Source of the DNA: Sinohyriopsis cumingii
Lineage: Eukaryota > Mollusca > Bivalvia > Unionida > Unionidae
Reading direction: 5' to 3'
NCBI GenBank assembly: GCA_028554795.2
Contig: CM068838.1
Location: 125,495,928-125,559,927 of the forward strand
DNA: 64,000 nucleotides
The notes below the pieces were generated by a model. That model worked only from the letters and a program-made list of their open reading frames with translations, made no database searches and was not told the DNA's origin. Each line of letters starts with the position of its first letter. Positions within the stretch are counted from its first letter, which is position 1. This document shows positions 27,401-39,400 of this stretch, one piece after another. The position numbers and the translations under genes were made by a program.

Positions 27401-30400
27401 ATGACACGTGCCTTCATACTTATGCGGAAAGAACAATGTTATTAAGTGCCAGTTTGCATAGCTTGGGACTTAGAAAGGTGGATATGGACGTACACACGTT
27501 TTGTGACATCACATGAAAACTATGGATTCTTTCATTTGTATGGAATTTGTATGATTTGAAAAATAATGCCTTTGGTATGTTTCAGAAATTGTGACTGAGC
27601 AAGACTTGTTGGGTAACTGGTACACATCTGCAACAGGTAATGAGCAACGCTGTCAGACTTGTAATGCTGAGACACAGGCCAATGCTGACAGAAATAGGTA
27701 ACTAAGTCACCCTGGCTTTCTGCTTGTACAAGTCGACAATAGATGATGCATCCTTGAACTCCAAGGATATAGGTCCATAAATCAATGGGCATGTAGATAT
27801 ACATGTGCTACTGTTTGCAAATATGGAATTCCTCTATAGATTTTTTTCCTATTGTATTTGATTCATCATGGAATATGTGTCATGGATACTGTCATTCACT
27901 AATGACCATGTGGATACTGTCATTCACTAATGACCATGTGAGTTGGTGATTTGTAATATAATAGTAAGAAATAGTAACAAAGGTAATGGTTGTTGTTGTA
28001 GGGTTTAATTCCATTTTTCAGCACAAGATAGGCTATACATGGCAGCCAGTATAAATGGTGGAGGAAGAGCCTGGGAAACTCTGGAAAGAACCACCAACCC
28101 ATGAGAAGTTACTGGCAAGCTTTCTCACATACCCACATTGGCCGAACCTTAGACTCGAATCCACGCAGACAAAGGTGAGATGGCAGTGATCCATAACAGT
28201 GAGCCCTTTAGACCACTTGGCCACTCTGGGTCCCTAATAGTTAAGAGTAATAAAGGTAATAGTATTTAAGAGCAGTGAAGGTAATAGTAAAGAGTAATAA
28301 ATGTAATAGTAATAGTAAAGACTAATAAAGGCAATAGTAATTGTAAATTGTAATAAAGGTAATAGTAAGAGTAAAAAAGATAATAGTAAGAGTAATAAAA
28401 GTAATAGTAATAGTAATAAAGGTAATATTAAGGGTAATAAAGGTAATAGTAAAGATTAATAAAGGCAATAGTAATAGTTAAGAGTAATAAAGGTAATAGT
28501 AAGAGTAATACAACTAATAGTAAGAGTAATAAAGGTAATAGTAATAGTAATACAAGTAATAGACTAATAAAGGTAATAGTAATAGTAAGAGTAATAAAGG
28601 TAATAGTTATAGTAAAGACTAATAAAGACAATAGTAATTGTAAATTTTAATAAAGGTAATAGTAAGAGTAAAAAAGATAATAGTAAGAGTAATAAAAGTA
28701 ATAGTAGTAGTAATAAAGGTAATATTAAGAGTAATAAAGGTAATAGTAAAGACTAATAAAAGCAATAGTAATAGTAAAGAGTAATAAAGGTAATAGTAAG
28801 AGTAATACAAGTAATAGTAAGAGTAATAAAGGTAATAGTAAGAGTAATAAAGGTAATAGTAATAGTAAAGACTAATAAAGGCAATAGTAATAGTAAAGAG
28901 TAATAAAGGTAATACAACACTCCCTCGATAACTCACACCCTGATAACTCGCAAACCCATTTATAATGCTGGGTCAGACGTGGATCCCATTTTTAAACCAG
29001 AAAATATCCCAAAAATTGATCCCTATTTGTTGAACTTGAAGAAATTCGTGATCGAAATTGGTAATAGAAACTTTGCTGTATCACTCATTTTATCATCAAA
29101 ACCGGTAGATAGGACCTGGAAATTTTAATCAACACTATGAAATATCAAATTTAAAACTAGGTATACAATTTTTTACATTTTCTTTCCAAACGACATTCCT
29201 AGTACACCGCAGTTAACGATATGTAAGGAAATTTCGATCAATGAAAATGTCACTTACGCCGAGTGGAGGCAGTACTTTAATAAATACAAATTAAATAATT
29301 ATTTTATCAGTTGAAATTTTGTATTGTTGTTCTAATTTTTAGTTACTTTTAAGTGTAATCATCATAAATGCATCCTTTTGATATTAAACGTGAAATGCAT
29401 CAATCTACCATAACAGCTATGTCCACAAGCGTTTCTCTGAGAACCTAATTAAGTGCTGACCTTGTTTTGATAACTGAATTCCAGAAGTATTTGTTGTATT
29501 GTTGCACTGAATTAAAAGCTGGCCTTCTTTGTATTAGCACGTTAATTATGTCTTTTGAATCAAATAAAGGAGATGGAATAAAAGAAAAGTTAAAAGGAAT
29601 TAAATCCCAACAAACTTAAAATCTAGCGGCCCCGGTCGTATTTCGGGTGAACTCACTTCATTTAATCAATTAAACACTTATAAATGTTATTGTGTATGTT
29701 ACATAAACTACCTTAAATTAACCAACTCTTTCATAACTGTGATCAAAGATAACAAGGCAGCCAAGCAAAATGAATACTTCGTAAAATAAAGAACTTGATT
29801 TCACAGATACATTCCATTGTGGGTAAGCGAGTTTCAGAGAATTCTTGAATGGCACTTAGATATATCCTCAAGGATGATAAGTTTCATTATTACTTCCAAT
29901 GAAAACATGACATCAATATTGTACTAATTAAGCAATAAAAAATTGAGTTTCAGCATAGATGATTGTCACACGAAATAAATGTCGCTTGTTTTGGAATCTT
30001 GTTTGGCAGTGTATCAACAGTTAGTCTAGTTCCCTGTTCTGGGGACTCCTGATTTGGCAGGATAATATTAAACACCACTACGGGAACCAGACTCATCAAG
30101 AAAACAAAAGGCAGTGACATAATACACATATTTTTTCGCATACACGTGATGGTTGTTGAAACCAGTTGGAACGATCTTTCATATGTTGGACATTTTGAAA
30201 ATAAATGTTATTTAAACAGAATGATGAACAACTTCATTAGAAAAAGCGCATTATTAAACATTATTATCGATGTGATTGTAAAATGAGGATTCAGCCAGTA
30301 AACTTCAATGTTGCTTCCCCCCACGGTTTTCTTGATGTCAAAGCCATTTTTTCCAATTTTTTGAGGTTCCTCTGTAACTTGTGCCTCCTTTATAGTGCAA

Positions 30401-33400
30401 TCTCTATGTTTGTGGACCCTGTTGTGAGCAAGTTATCGAGGGAGAGGTGTAGTAAGAATAATAAAGGTAATAGTAATAGTAAAGAGTAATAAAGGCAATA
30501 GTAAAAGTAAAGACTAATAAAGGCAATAGCAATAGTAAAGACTAATTAAGGCAATAGCAATAGTAAAGTCTAATAAAGGTAATAGTAATAATGAAGAATA
30601 ATAATGGTAATATTAATAATGAATAGTAATCAAGATAATATAAATAGTAAAGACTAATAAAGATAATAATAATAGTAATGACTACTAAAGGTAATGGTAA
30701 TAGTTAAGAGTAATAAAGGTAATAGTAATAATGAAGAGTAATCAAGGTAATAATAATAGTAAAGAGTAATAAGGTCATAATAATAATAAAGACCAATAAA
30801 GGCAATAATAATAATGAAGAAATGTCAAGGTTGTAGTAATAGCAAAGAGTATTAAAGGTAATAGTAATTGATAATGGTCCTTCCATGACATAGAAAAAGG
30901 AAGATTAGGATAATTAATAAAAAAAACAGACATTACATGTGTTGTTGCATTTGTTATTAGTTCTTGCATCAGAAAATGCAGCCATGCATGTATTAGAGCT
31001 ACAACTCTGTATGGTTTCCAAGAGAACCGCCTTGTTTCTAGCACACCACTACCAGATGCTACACTATTAATGCTCAAATTTTATCACTATGAATAAGAAT
31101 GAGAGTGCATTCCCCACTATTGTGAGTCACTGTAGCCCAGTACATGTATGTGGTGTAATCTGGTTTAAAGCCCATGAACTCATCGTAAGCAACACACTAG
31201 CTTTAAACTATCAGTTTGTCAATTTATGAAACTCAGTACCCATGTGTTAAGATAACCGACAGTACACTGATAAAATTTGGGCTGTATATATGCAGAGAGA
31301 GCATTGGCCTCCATAAGTGACACTTTTATTATTCAGTTCAGGGCCTTGCAAATCAACTTGCTTAATGCCAGTTCAGGGCCTTACAAATCCACTTGCCTAA
31401 TGCCAGGTGCAGTCAGTTCAGGGCCTTTCAAATCCACTTGCATAATGCCAGTTCAGGGCCTTAAAAATCCACTTACCTAATGCTAGGTGCAGTCAGTTCA
31501 GGGCCTTTCAAATCCACTTGCATAATGCCAGTTCAGGGCCTTAAAAATCCACTTGCCTAATGCCAGGGTCAAGCTCATATTTGTCATGGGCAAGCTCAAG
31601 TTTACAAGGTAAGAGAGAGGATTGTGGAGAGGCTTGTTATTAGTTTGTACTGCTCTTCAAGTTTCATACTCTGCAATCTCATCCCTGTACACATATCGAT
31701 ATCTATATTGAGCATTTATATGTACTGCATTCATCTTTTACATAATAGTCAACAAGGGTTTTATGCCTGATACACACACTATCAATTTTTAGCATGCATA
31801 TATACTGCATTCTTTCAAAACTGTCAACAAGGGTTTTATGTCTGATACACACCATCAATTTTTAGCATGCATATGTACTGCATTCTTTCAAAACTGTCAG
31901 CTAGGGTTTTATGCCTGATACACACACTATCAATTTTTAGCATGCATATGTATTGCATTCTTTCAAAACTGTCAGCTAGGGTTTTATGCCTGATACACAC
32001 ACTATCAATTTTTAGCATGCATATGTACTGCATTCTTTCAAAACTGTCAACAAGGGTTTTATGTCTGATACACACTATCAATTTTTAGCATGCATATGTA
32101 CTGCATTCTTTCAAAACTGTCAACAAGGGTTTTATGCCTGATACACACTATCAATTTTTAGCATGCATATGTACTGCATTCTTTCAAAACTGTCAACAAG
32201 GGTTTTATGTCTGATACACACTATCAATTTTTAGCATGCATATGTACTGCATCCTTTCAAAACTGTCAACAAGGGTTTTATGTCTGATACACACTATCAA
32301 TTTTTAGCATGCATATGTACTGCATTCTTTCAAAACTGTCAACAAGGGTTTTATGTCTGATACACACTATCAATTTTTAGCATGCATATGTACTGCATTC
32401 TTTCAAAACTGTCAACAAGGGTTTTATGCCTGATACACACTATCAATTTTTAGCATGCATATGTACTGCATTCTTTCAAAACTGTCAACAAGGGTTTTAT
32501 GTCTAATACACACTATCAATTTTTAGCATGCATATGTACTGCTTTCTTTCAAAACTGTCAGCTAGGGTTTTATGTCTGATACACACTATCAATTTTTAGC
32601 ATGCATATGTACTGCATTCTTTCAAAAATGTCAACAAGGGTTTTATGTCTGATACACACTATCAATTTTTAGCATGCGTATGTACTGCATTCTTTCAAAA
32701 CTGTCAACAAGGGTTTTATGTCTAATACACACTATCAATTTTTAGCATGCATATGTACTGCTTTCTTTCAAAACTGTCAGCTAGGGTTTTATGTCTGATA
32801 CACACTATCAATTTTTAGCATGCATATGTACTGCATTCTTTCAAAAATGTCAACAAGGGTTTTATGTCTGATACACACTATCAATTTTTAGCATGCATAT
32901 GTACTGCTTTCTTTCAAAACTGTCAACAAGGGTTTTATGCCTGATACACACTATCAATTTTTAGCATGCATATGTACTGCATTCTTTCAAAACTGTCAAC
33001 AAGGGTTTTATGTCTAATACACACTATCAATTTTTAGCATGCATATGTACTGCTTTCTTTCAAAACTGTCAGCTAGGGTTTTATGTCTGATACACACTAT
33101 CAATTTTTAGCATGCATATAAACTGCATTCTTTCAAAACTGTCAACAAGGGTTTTATGTCTGATACACACTATCTATATTTAGCATATTTATATGTACTG
33201 CATTGTTCTGTGACCTAATTGCCAGGTAGGGCTTTACTTCAGATGTACACTGGCAGATCACTCAGGAAATGTATCAAATCTTTTATTGGATTAAATATAA
33301 ACTGTTTACAGCAGACATAAAATACAACACAAAAATTGATTGTTCATATTTGCTTGAAAATGGAAGCAATATGCTTGCTATAAAAACACTTCATTGTCAT

Positions 33401-36400
33401 TTTTTTTGTTTGTTTTTCTTTTCTTTCTTTTTTATTTCTTCGCTTGTTTGTGAATAGCTAGTTAATTAGCTGCAGGGCAGTAACTACCCTTTATCTACTG
33501 TACATAATACTGCCAACATTGATAACCACACTTAATCTACTGTACCTAATACTGCCGACAGTGATATCTACACTTAATCTACTGTACAGTACATAATACT
33601 GCCAGCAAGGATAGCTACACTTAATCTACTGTACCTAATACTGCCAACAATGATATCTACACTTAATCTTCTGTACATAATACTTCCAGCAAGGATAACT
33701 ACACTTAATCTACTGTACATAATACTGCCAGCAAGGATAACTACACTTAATCTACTGTACCTATTACTGCTAACAACGATAACTACACTTATTCTACTGT
33801 ACATAATACTGTCAGCAAGGATAACTACATTTAATCTACTGTGCTTGATATTGCCAGCAAGGATAACTACATTTAATCTACTGTCTCTAATATTGCCAAC
33901 AACGATAACTACACTTAATCCACTGTACATAATACTGCCAGCAAGGATAACTACACTTAATCTACTGTACATAATACTGCCAGCAAGGATAACTACACTT
34001 AATCTACTGTACCTATTACTGCTAACAATGATAACTACACTTATTCTACTGTACATAATACTGTCAGCAAGGATAACTACATTTAACCTACTGTGCTTAA
34101 TATTGCCAGCAAGGATAACTACATTTAATATACTGTCTCTAATACTGCCAACAATGATAACTACACTTAATCCACTGTACATAATACTGCCAGCAAGGAT
34201 AACTATACCTAATACTGCCAACAATGATATATACACTGAATCTACTGTATATAATACTGCCAGCAAGGATAACTACACTTAATCTACTGTACATAATACT
34301 GCCAGCAAGGACAACTACACGTAATCTACTGTACATAATACTGCCAGTAATGATAACTACACTTAATCTACTGTATCTAATACTGCCAACAATGATATCT
34401 ACACTTAATCTTCTGTACATAATACTGCCAGCAAGGACAACTACACTTAATCTACTGCACACAATACTGCCAGCAAGGATAACTACACTTAATCAACTGT
34501 ACCTAATACTGCCAACAATGATATCTACACTGAATCTGCTGTACATAATACTGCCAGCAATGATAACTACACTTACTCTACCTCTCCGGTGGCTTAGTGG
34601 TTAGAGCATCTGCCTCATAAGCGGGAGGTCATGGGTTTGAATCACGACTGAGTCATACTATAGTCTTACAAAAATGGTACTAACAGCTGCCTAGCTAGGC
34701 ACTCAGCATTAAGAAGTTAGTGTTAGGACTGGTTGGCCTGGTGACAGGATAATGTGACTGGGTGGGACATCATGCTACATGTCTGCTGCATCATGCCCGA
34801 TTGCTAGACATCACTATAAACTGCCACACTGCAGACTTTGTAGCGATATGACTGAAAAATTGTTAAAGCTATTTTAAAAATTCAAATCACACACACACAC
34901 ACACTTAATCTACTGTACATAATACTGCCAGCAAGGATAACTACACTTAATTTACTGTACATAATACTGCCAGCAAGGATAACTGCCCTTAATCTACTGT
35001 ACATAATACTGCCAGCAAGAATAACTACACTGAATCTACTGTACATAATACTGCAGCAAGGATAACTATACTGAATCTACTGTACATAATACTGCCAGCA
35101 AGGATAACTGCCCTTAATCTACTGTACATAATACTGCCAGCAAGGATAACTGCCCTTAACCTACTGTACATAATACTGCCAGCAAGGATAATTGCCCTTA
35201 ATCTACTGTACATAATACTGCCAGCAAGGATAACTGCCCTTAACCTACTGTACATAATACTGCCAGCAAGGATAACTGCCCTTAATCTACTGTACGTAAT
35301 AATGCCAGCAAGGATAACTGCCCTTAACCTACTGTACATAATACTGCCAGCAAGGATAACTGCCCTTAATCTACTGTACATAATACTGCCAGCAAGGATA
35401 ACTGCCCTTAACCTACTGTACATAATACTGCCAGCAAGGATAACTGCCCTTAATCTACTGTACATAATACTGCCAGCAATGATAACTACACTTAAGCTAC
35501 TGCACATAATACTGCTATCAAGGGTAACTACACTGAATCTACTGTACATAATACTGCCAGCAAGGATAACTGCCCTTAATCTTCTGTACATAATACTTCC
35601 AACAACCATTGTTTGGTTTTGTTTTAAGATTCCCTTAATGTGGGTATGTGAGAAAGCTTGCCAGTAGCTTCTGGTGGGTCGGTGGTTCTTTCCGGGGTTT
35701 TCCCGGGTTCTTCCTCCACCGTTAATACTGGTCACCATGTATAGCCTATTGTGTGCTGAAAAATGGCATTAAACCCTACAACAACAACAAGATTCCTTTA
35801 AAGTGGTTATTCATACTACATGGAAGGGGGAATAATGCTTGGGAGCTATATATTTTATTTCTGATCTCACCAGAAACACATTTGATTAAGGTTAGTCGAA
35901 AAGGGAATAATGCTTGGGAGCTATATATTTTATTTCTGATCTCACCAGAAACACATTTGATTGAGGTTTGTTGAAAAGGACCGTATGTCTCATTTGTGGT
36001 GTTAATTGCTTATACATAACTTTGCCAGGTACAGTAATACCTCATGCATTCGCGTTTCTGGATTCGCGAATTCACAGATTCACGAAATTTTCATTGGTAC
36101 CCTCTGCGTACATGTTTTTTTTATTTTATTGAATTGTACCTTCGTTATATGACTTCTGTGACATATGAAGTTTACCTAGTTTACCTTCCTGACAATGACA
36201 AAGAAAATGTCGGTCATTAAGTTTACAGTCCCATTCGTTACTTGGTTTTACCTTATTGTGAGTGCAAAAGAAAACGGCAGCCAATGAATTAGTATATTGT
36301 AATATTAGTATACATGTACCTTACTGTAAATGCACTAGTGTGGCAAATACCCATTAGGCGATACTGTACTGTACTCTATTTTTACGTCAACCATTTATTT

Positions 36401-39400
36401 CTCTTTTTAAGGGTAATGTATTAAGCTAACTTTTAAATGAAATTAAAGTGCTTTGGGAGCATGATTTGGGTCATATTTAGGGTTTAAACCCTAGAAATAA
36501 GCATTTATTAGCATTTTTAGTGACTCGTACCAAACATTCGCGATTCCTCCTGATCCGTGACTGGTTCTGGAACCTAACCTTGCAAATGTTCGAGGTATTA
36601 CTGTAATGCGTAGATTGCAGGTGCTAAACAGGTCAGTGAATGGGGTCATTATTTCAGGTAGGACAGTGACATGACTGATTAATTTTCTTACCTTTTTAAC
36701 AGGTGTGTCAAGTGTACCAATGTCCTTCCAGTGTCTGAGAACAACTCTTGTAGCTGTCCCACATCAGTAAGTAGTTCCAGAAATTAAAATTTTAATAGCT
36801 GTTATACATTATCAGTTATTATTACTTTGCTATATGTTTTCTAGTTGCTAATTCTCAGTCCCAGGTAAAAATTTCCTCCAGTTAGTAACTGAAGGTCCAG
36901 AACAAAAACAACGCTGTCCCAGTTTGCTACCTTTGATACTTTAGATTAGTCGGAAAATCATCCTTCTTTCCCAAGTCCCACTGTAAAACACTTTATTTTC
37001 ATGGGTTTCAGATTTCATGGTTTGGGTAAAAAGAGCATATTTGTGGATACCTGATTTCATGGATCTGTCATTTTAAAAAAATGATGTACATTTCAGTGTT
37101 AATGATTATTTGAACATTCATTTCCATATACTTGTTAGTAAGCAAATTTAAACCATATTGCAGTTACTAAGTTGATTAATTAAGTTATTCATTACTAACA
37201 CCTGGCATAAATGCAGAGCTCTAAAGAAAATGATTTCTTCTCTTTCCACATGTCTATGAGTTAACATATTTAATACCACTAGTGTAATCTTAAGAAATTA
37301 GGTACTCATGTATTTTTAAAAACAACTATCAAAGCATACATTTCTCATCAATTAGGGATTCGGTGCCCGAACAAAGCCAGTGATTGTAAAATTCATTTGT
37401 TTGAACTGATAGTGCTAAAATCACACCATGGGAACCCCTTGTTGGTGATTGGCCTTGGCTTTATGGTACAAAATCGGATCTGTATGGTTCTGATGAATGC
37501 TTTTGTTATTAATGTATTGTGATGGCTGGTGCTGAAGGAATTGTTACAGTATTTTCAAAACATAAACTGCCAAGATAAGGACAGTGAGAAGATGTCTTTG
37601 TTGACTGAAAACATTCTACTCTTAAGCCAATTCAGGCAAAGTGGCTTATCTGCGTGCATGACAAAGTAACACTTTGGAGAGACCTGATTGAAATTGGCTT
37701 TGAGAAAGTGGGACTAATCTGCAGTCTATTTATTTAATAGGTGATGTGTGCAAAAATGTATGTATAAATTGGAATAATATGTAATTTGGGGAAAAAAGAT
37801 GGACATAGACAGGAACTAAATCTGTATCTATTACTATACCGCCATGTCTTCCAGTTCTGCGTGTCAGGTAGTTCTGCGCAATGATATGTCATTTCTGTAA
37901 ACATTGGATCACGTGTTATTTTGGTTCAAAAATCCATTTTGGATCAAGAAAGAATGATCGTACTTTAATTAAGGAAAGTGATATTCTTAAAGTGTACAAA
38001 AATATCCCACATTTAGACTCGAAATGCACATAAAAATGTGATTTCTAAATGGCAACATGCCGACCCACTCCATGACCTTCTTGAACCTGTACCCAGAAAA
38101 TTTTATTTACTATGCATCTTTTAGAATCATACAAATAAATACGTTATATAAAAGATGGAAATGTGTACCTTAAAACAAAACTGTATTTTAATCCAAGTTT
38201 CCAATTTTGCAAGAAGTTGTCCCACATGTAAAAAATTGTCTGCTGCCCAATGTGTCTATTTGCCGCTAGAACATAAATTCTCAACAAATTCACTGGCATA
38301 TAGTCTGTTTTTAAATTCTGTAGTAATTTTTCCCCATCAAAGAGACGTTGTAAACACATTACATCATGTTCATTGTTGTTTCTCTTTCATGTAATAGCTT
38401 ATTTTTCATAAAATGTTGAATTTTCCTAACATTTTTACAAGATCAGTTTAGTTACCTTAATATCTCTTGCCATTTATTGGCATTTGTACGTTGAATTTTG
38501 TAAAACTAGCTATAAACCTGACCTAATTACTTGACTGAACTGCTGACAAAGAAAGTCCAAAGTAATACATTTCATTTCTGTAGCATGACAGATAAACATT
38601 ACATCTTTTCAAAGCTGTGCGCAGATTAGGGCGACATATCGCGAGTCAGGAAAACAGGGGTTGGTATCCCCTGTGTCCAAAATTAATATTATTTTGAACA
38701 AGATATACTGGTGACAATTGCATCTTTTCAAATGGTAAGCATTGCTGTATTTTATTTTTGTCAATCGCTCGAATTCGGTATGCATTTTGCTTCATTATTG
38801 GAAACAAAAACCTTAGGTGTGCAGAAATGCCCGACAGCAGTGTACATCAGGTAGTCATTTTAAACTTACATGAGTTTTAATGCCTTGAAATTTTGCATTC
38901 GAATTAAAAGGTAATCAATTAGTTCCAGTGTTCCTTGTCATGCATGTACTTATCACAATGTATATTTCATATTCTGTAATTATCATAATATAAATTTCAT
39001 ATTCTGTTCTTATCATAATGTATATCTCATTCTTTATTTATCATAATGTATATTTCATATTCTGTAATTATCATAATGTATATTTCATATTCTGTAATTA
39101 TCACAATGTATATTTCATATTATTTAATTATAATGTATATTTCATATTCTGTAATTATCATAATGTATTTTTAATGTTCTGAGCAATATAGAAAGACCAT
39201 GTTATTTAAACAAAAGAAGCAGGTGATGACTTTCTGTTGTATATAATGCAGGGTTGTGGTTGGCGGTGAAAGTCAGCTTAGTAGATCTTTTGTTTTGACT
39301 TCAAATTCAAGGTGTAGCTTGCATACAAAAGTCATGAAAATTGAAATCCAAGGAATTTAAAGTTTTTACAGTAGTTGGTAAAACACATTTTGAGATCTAT

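Noticed and set aside
28428-28936. Leu/Tyr-rich minus-strand frames resembling membrane proteins
   Set aside because: Translation of the AGTAATAAAGGTAATAG minisatellite.
31836-32088. Overlapping frames of about 75-80 codons on both strands with a repeated peptide
   Set aside because: Translation of 75-bp variants of the 73-bp minisatellite.
33478-35610. Regularly spaced repeats that might suggest a CRISPR array
   Set aside because: Units are directly adjacent with no unique spacers, and the genome is eukaryotic.
33574-35738. Long open frames of 210-237 codons on both strands (33574-34266, 33650-34282, 35025-35738)
   Set aside because: They are products of a 42-bp tandem repeat, exactly 14 codons, with no start context, conservation or composition of a real protein.
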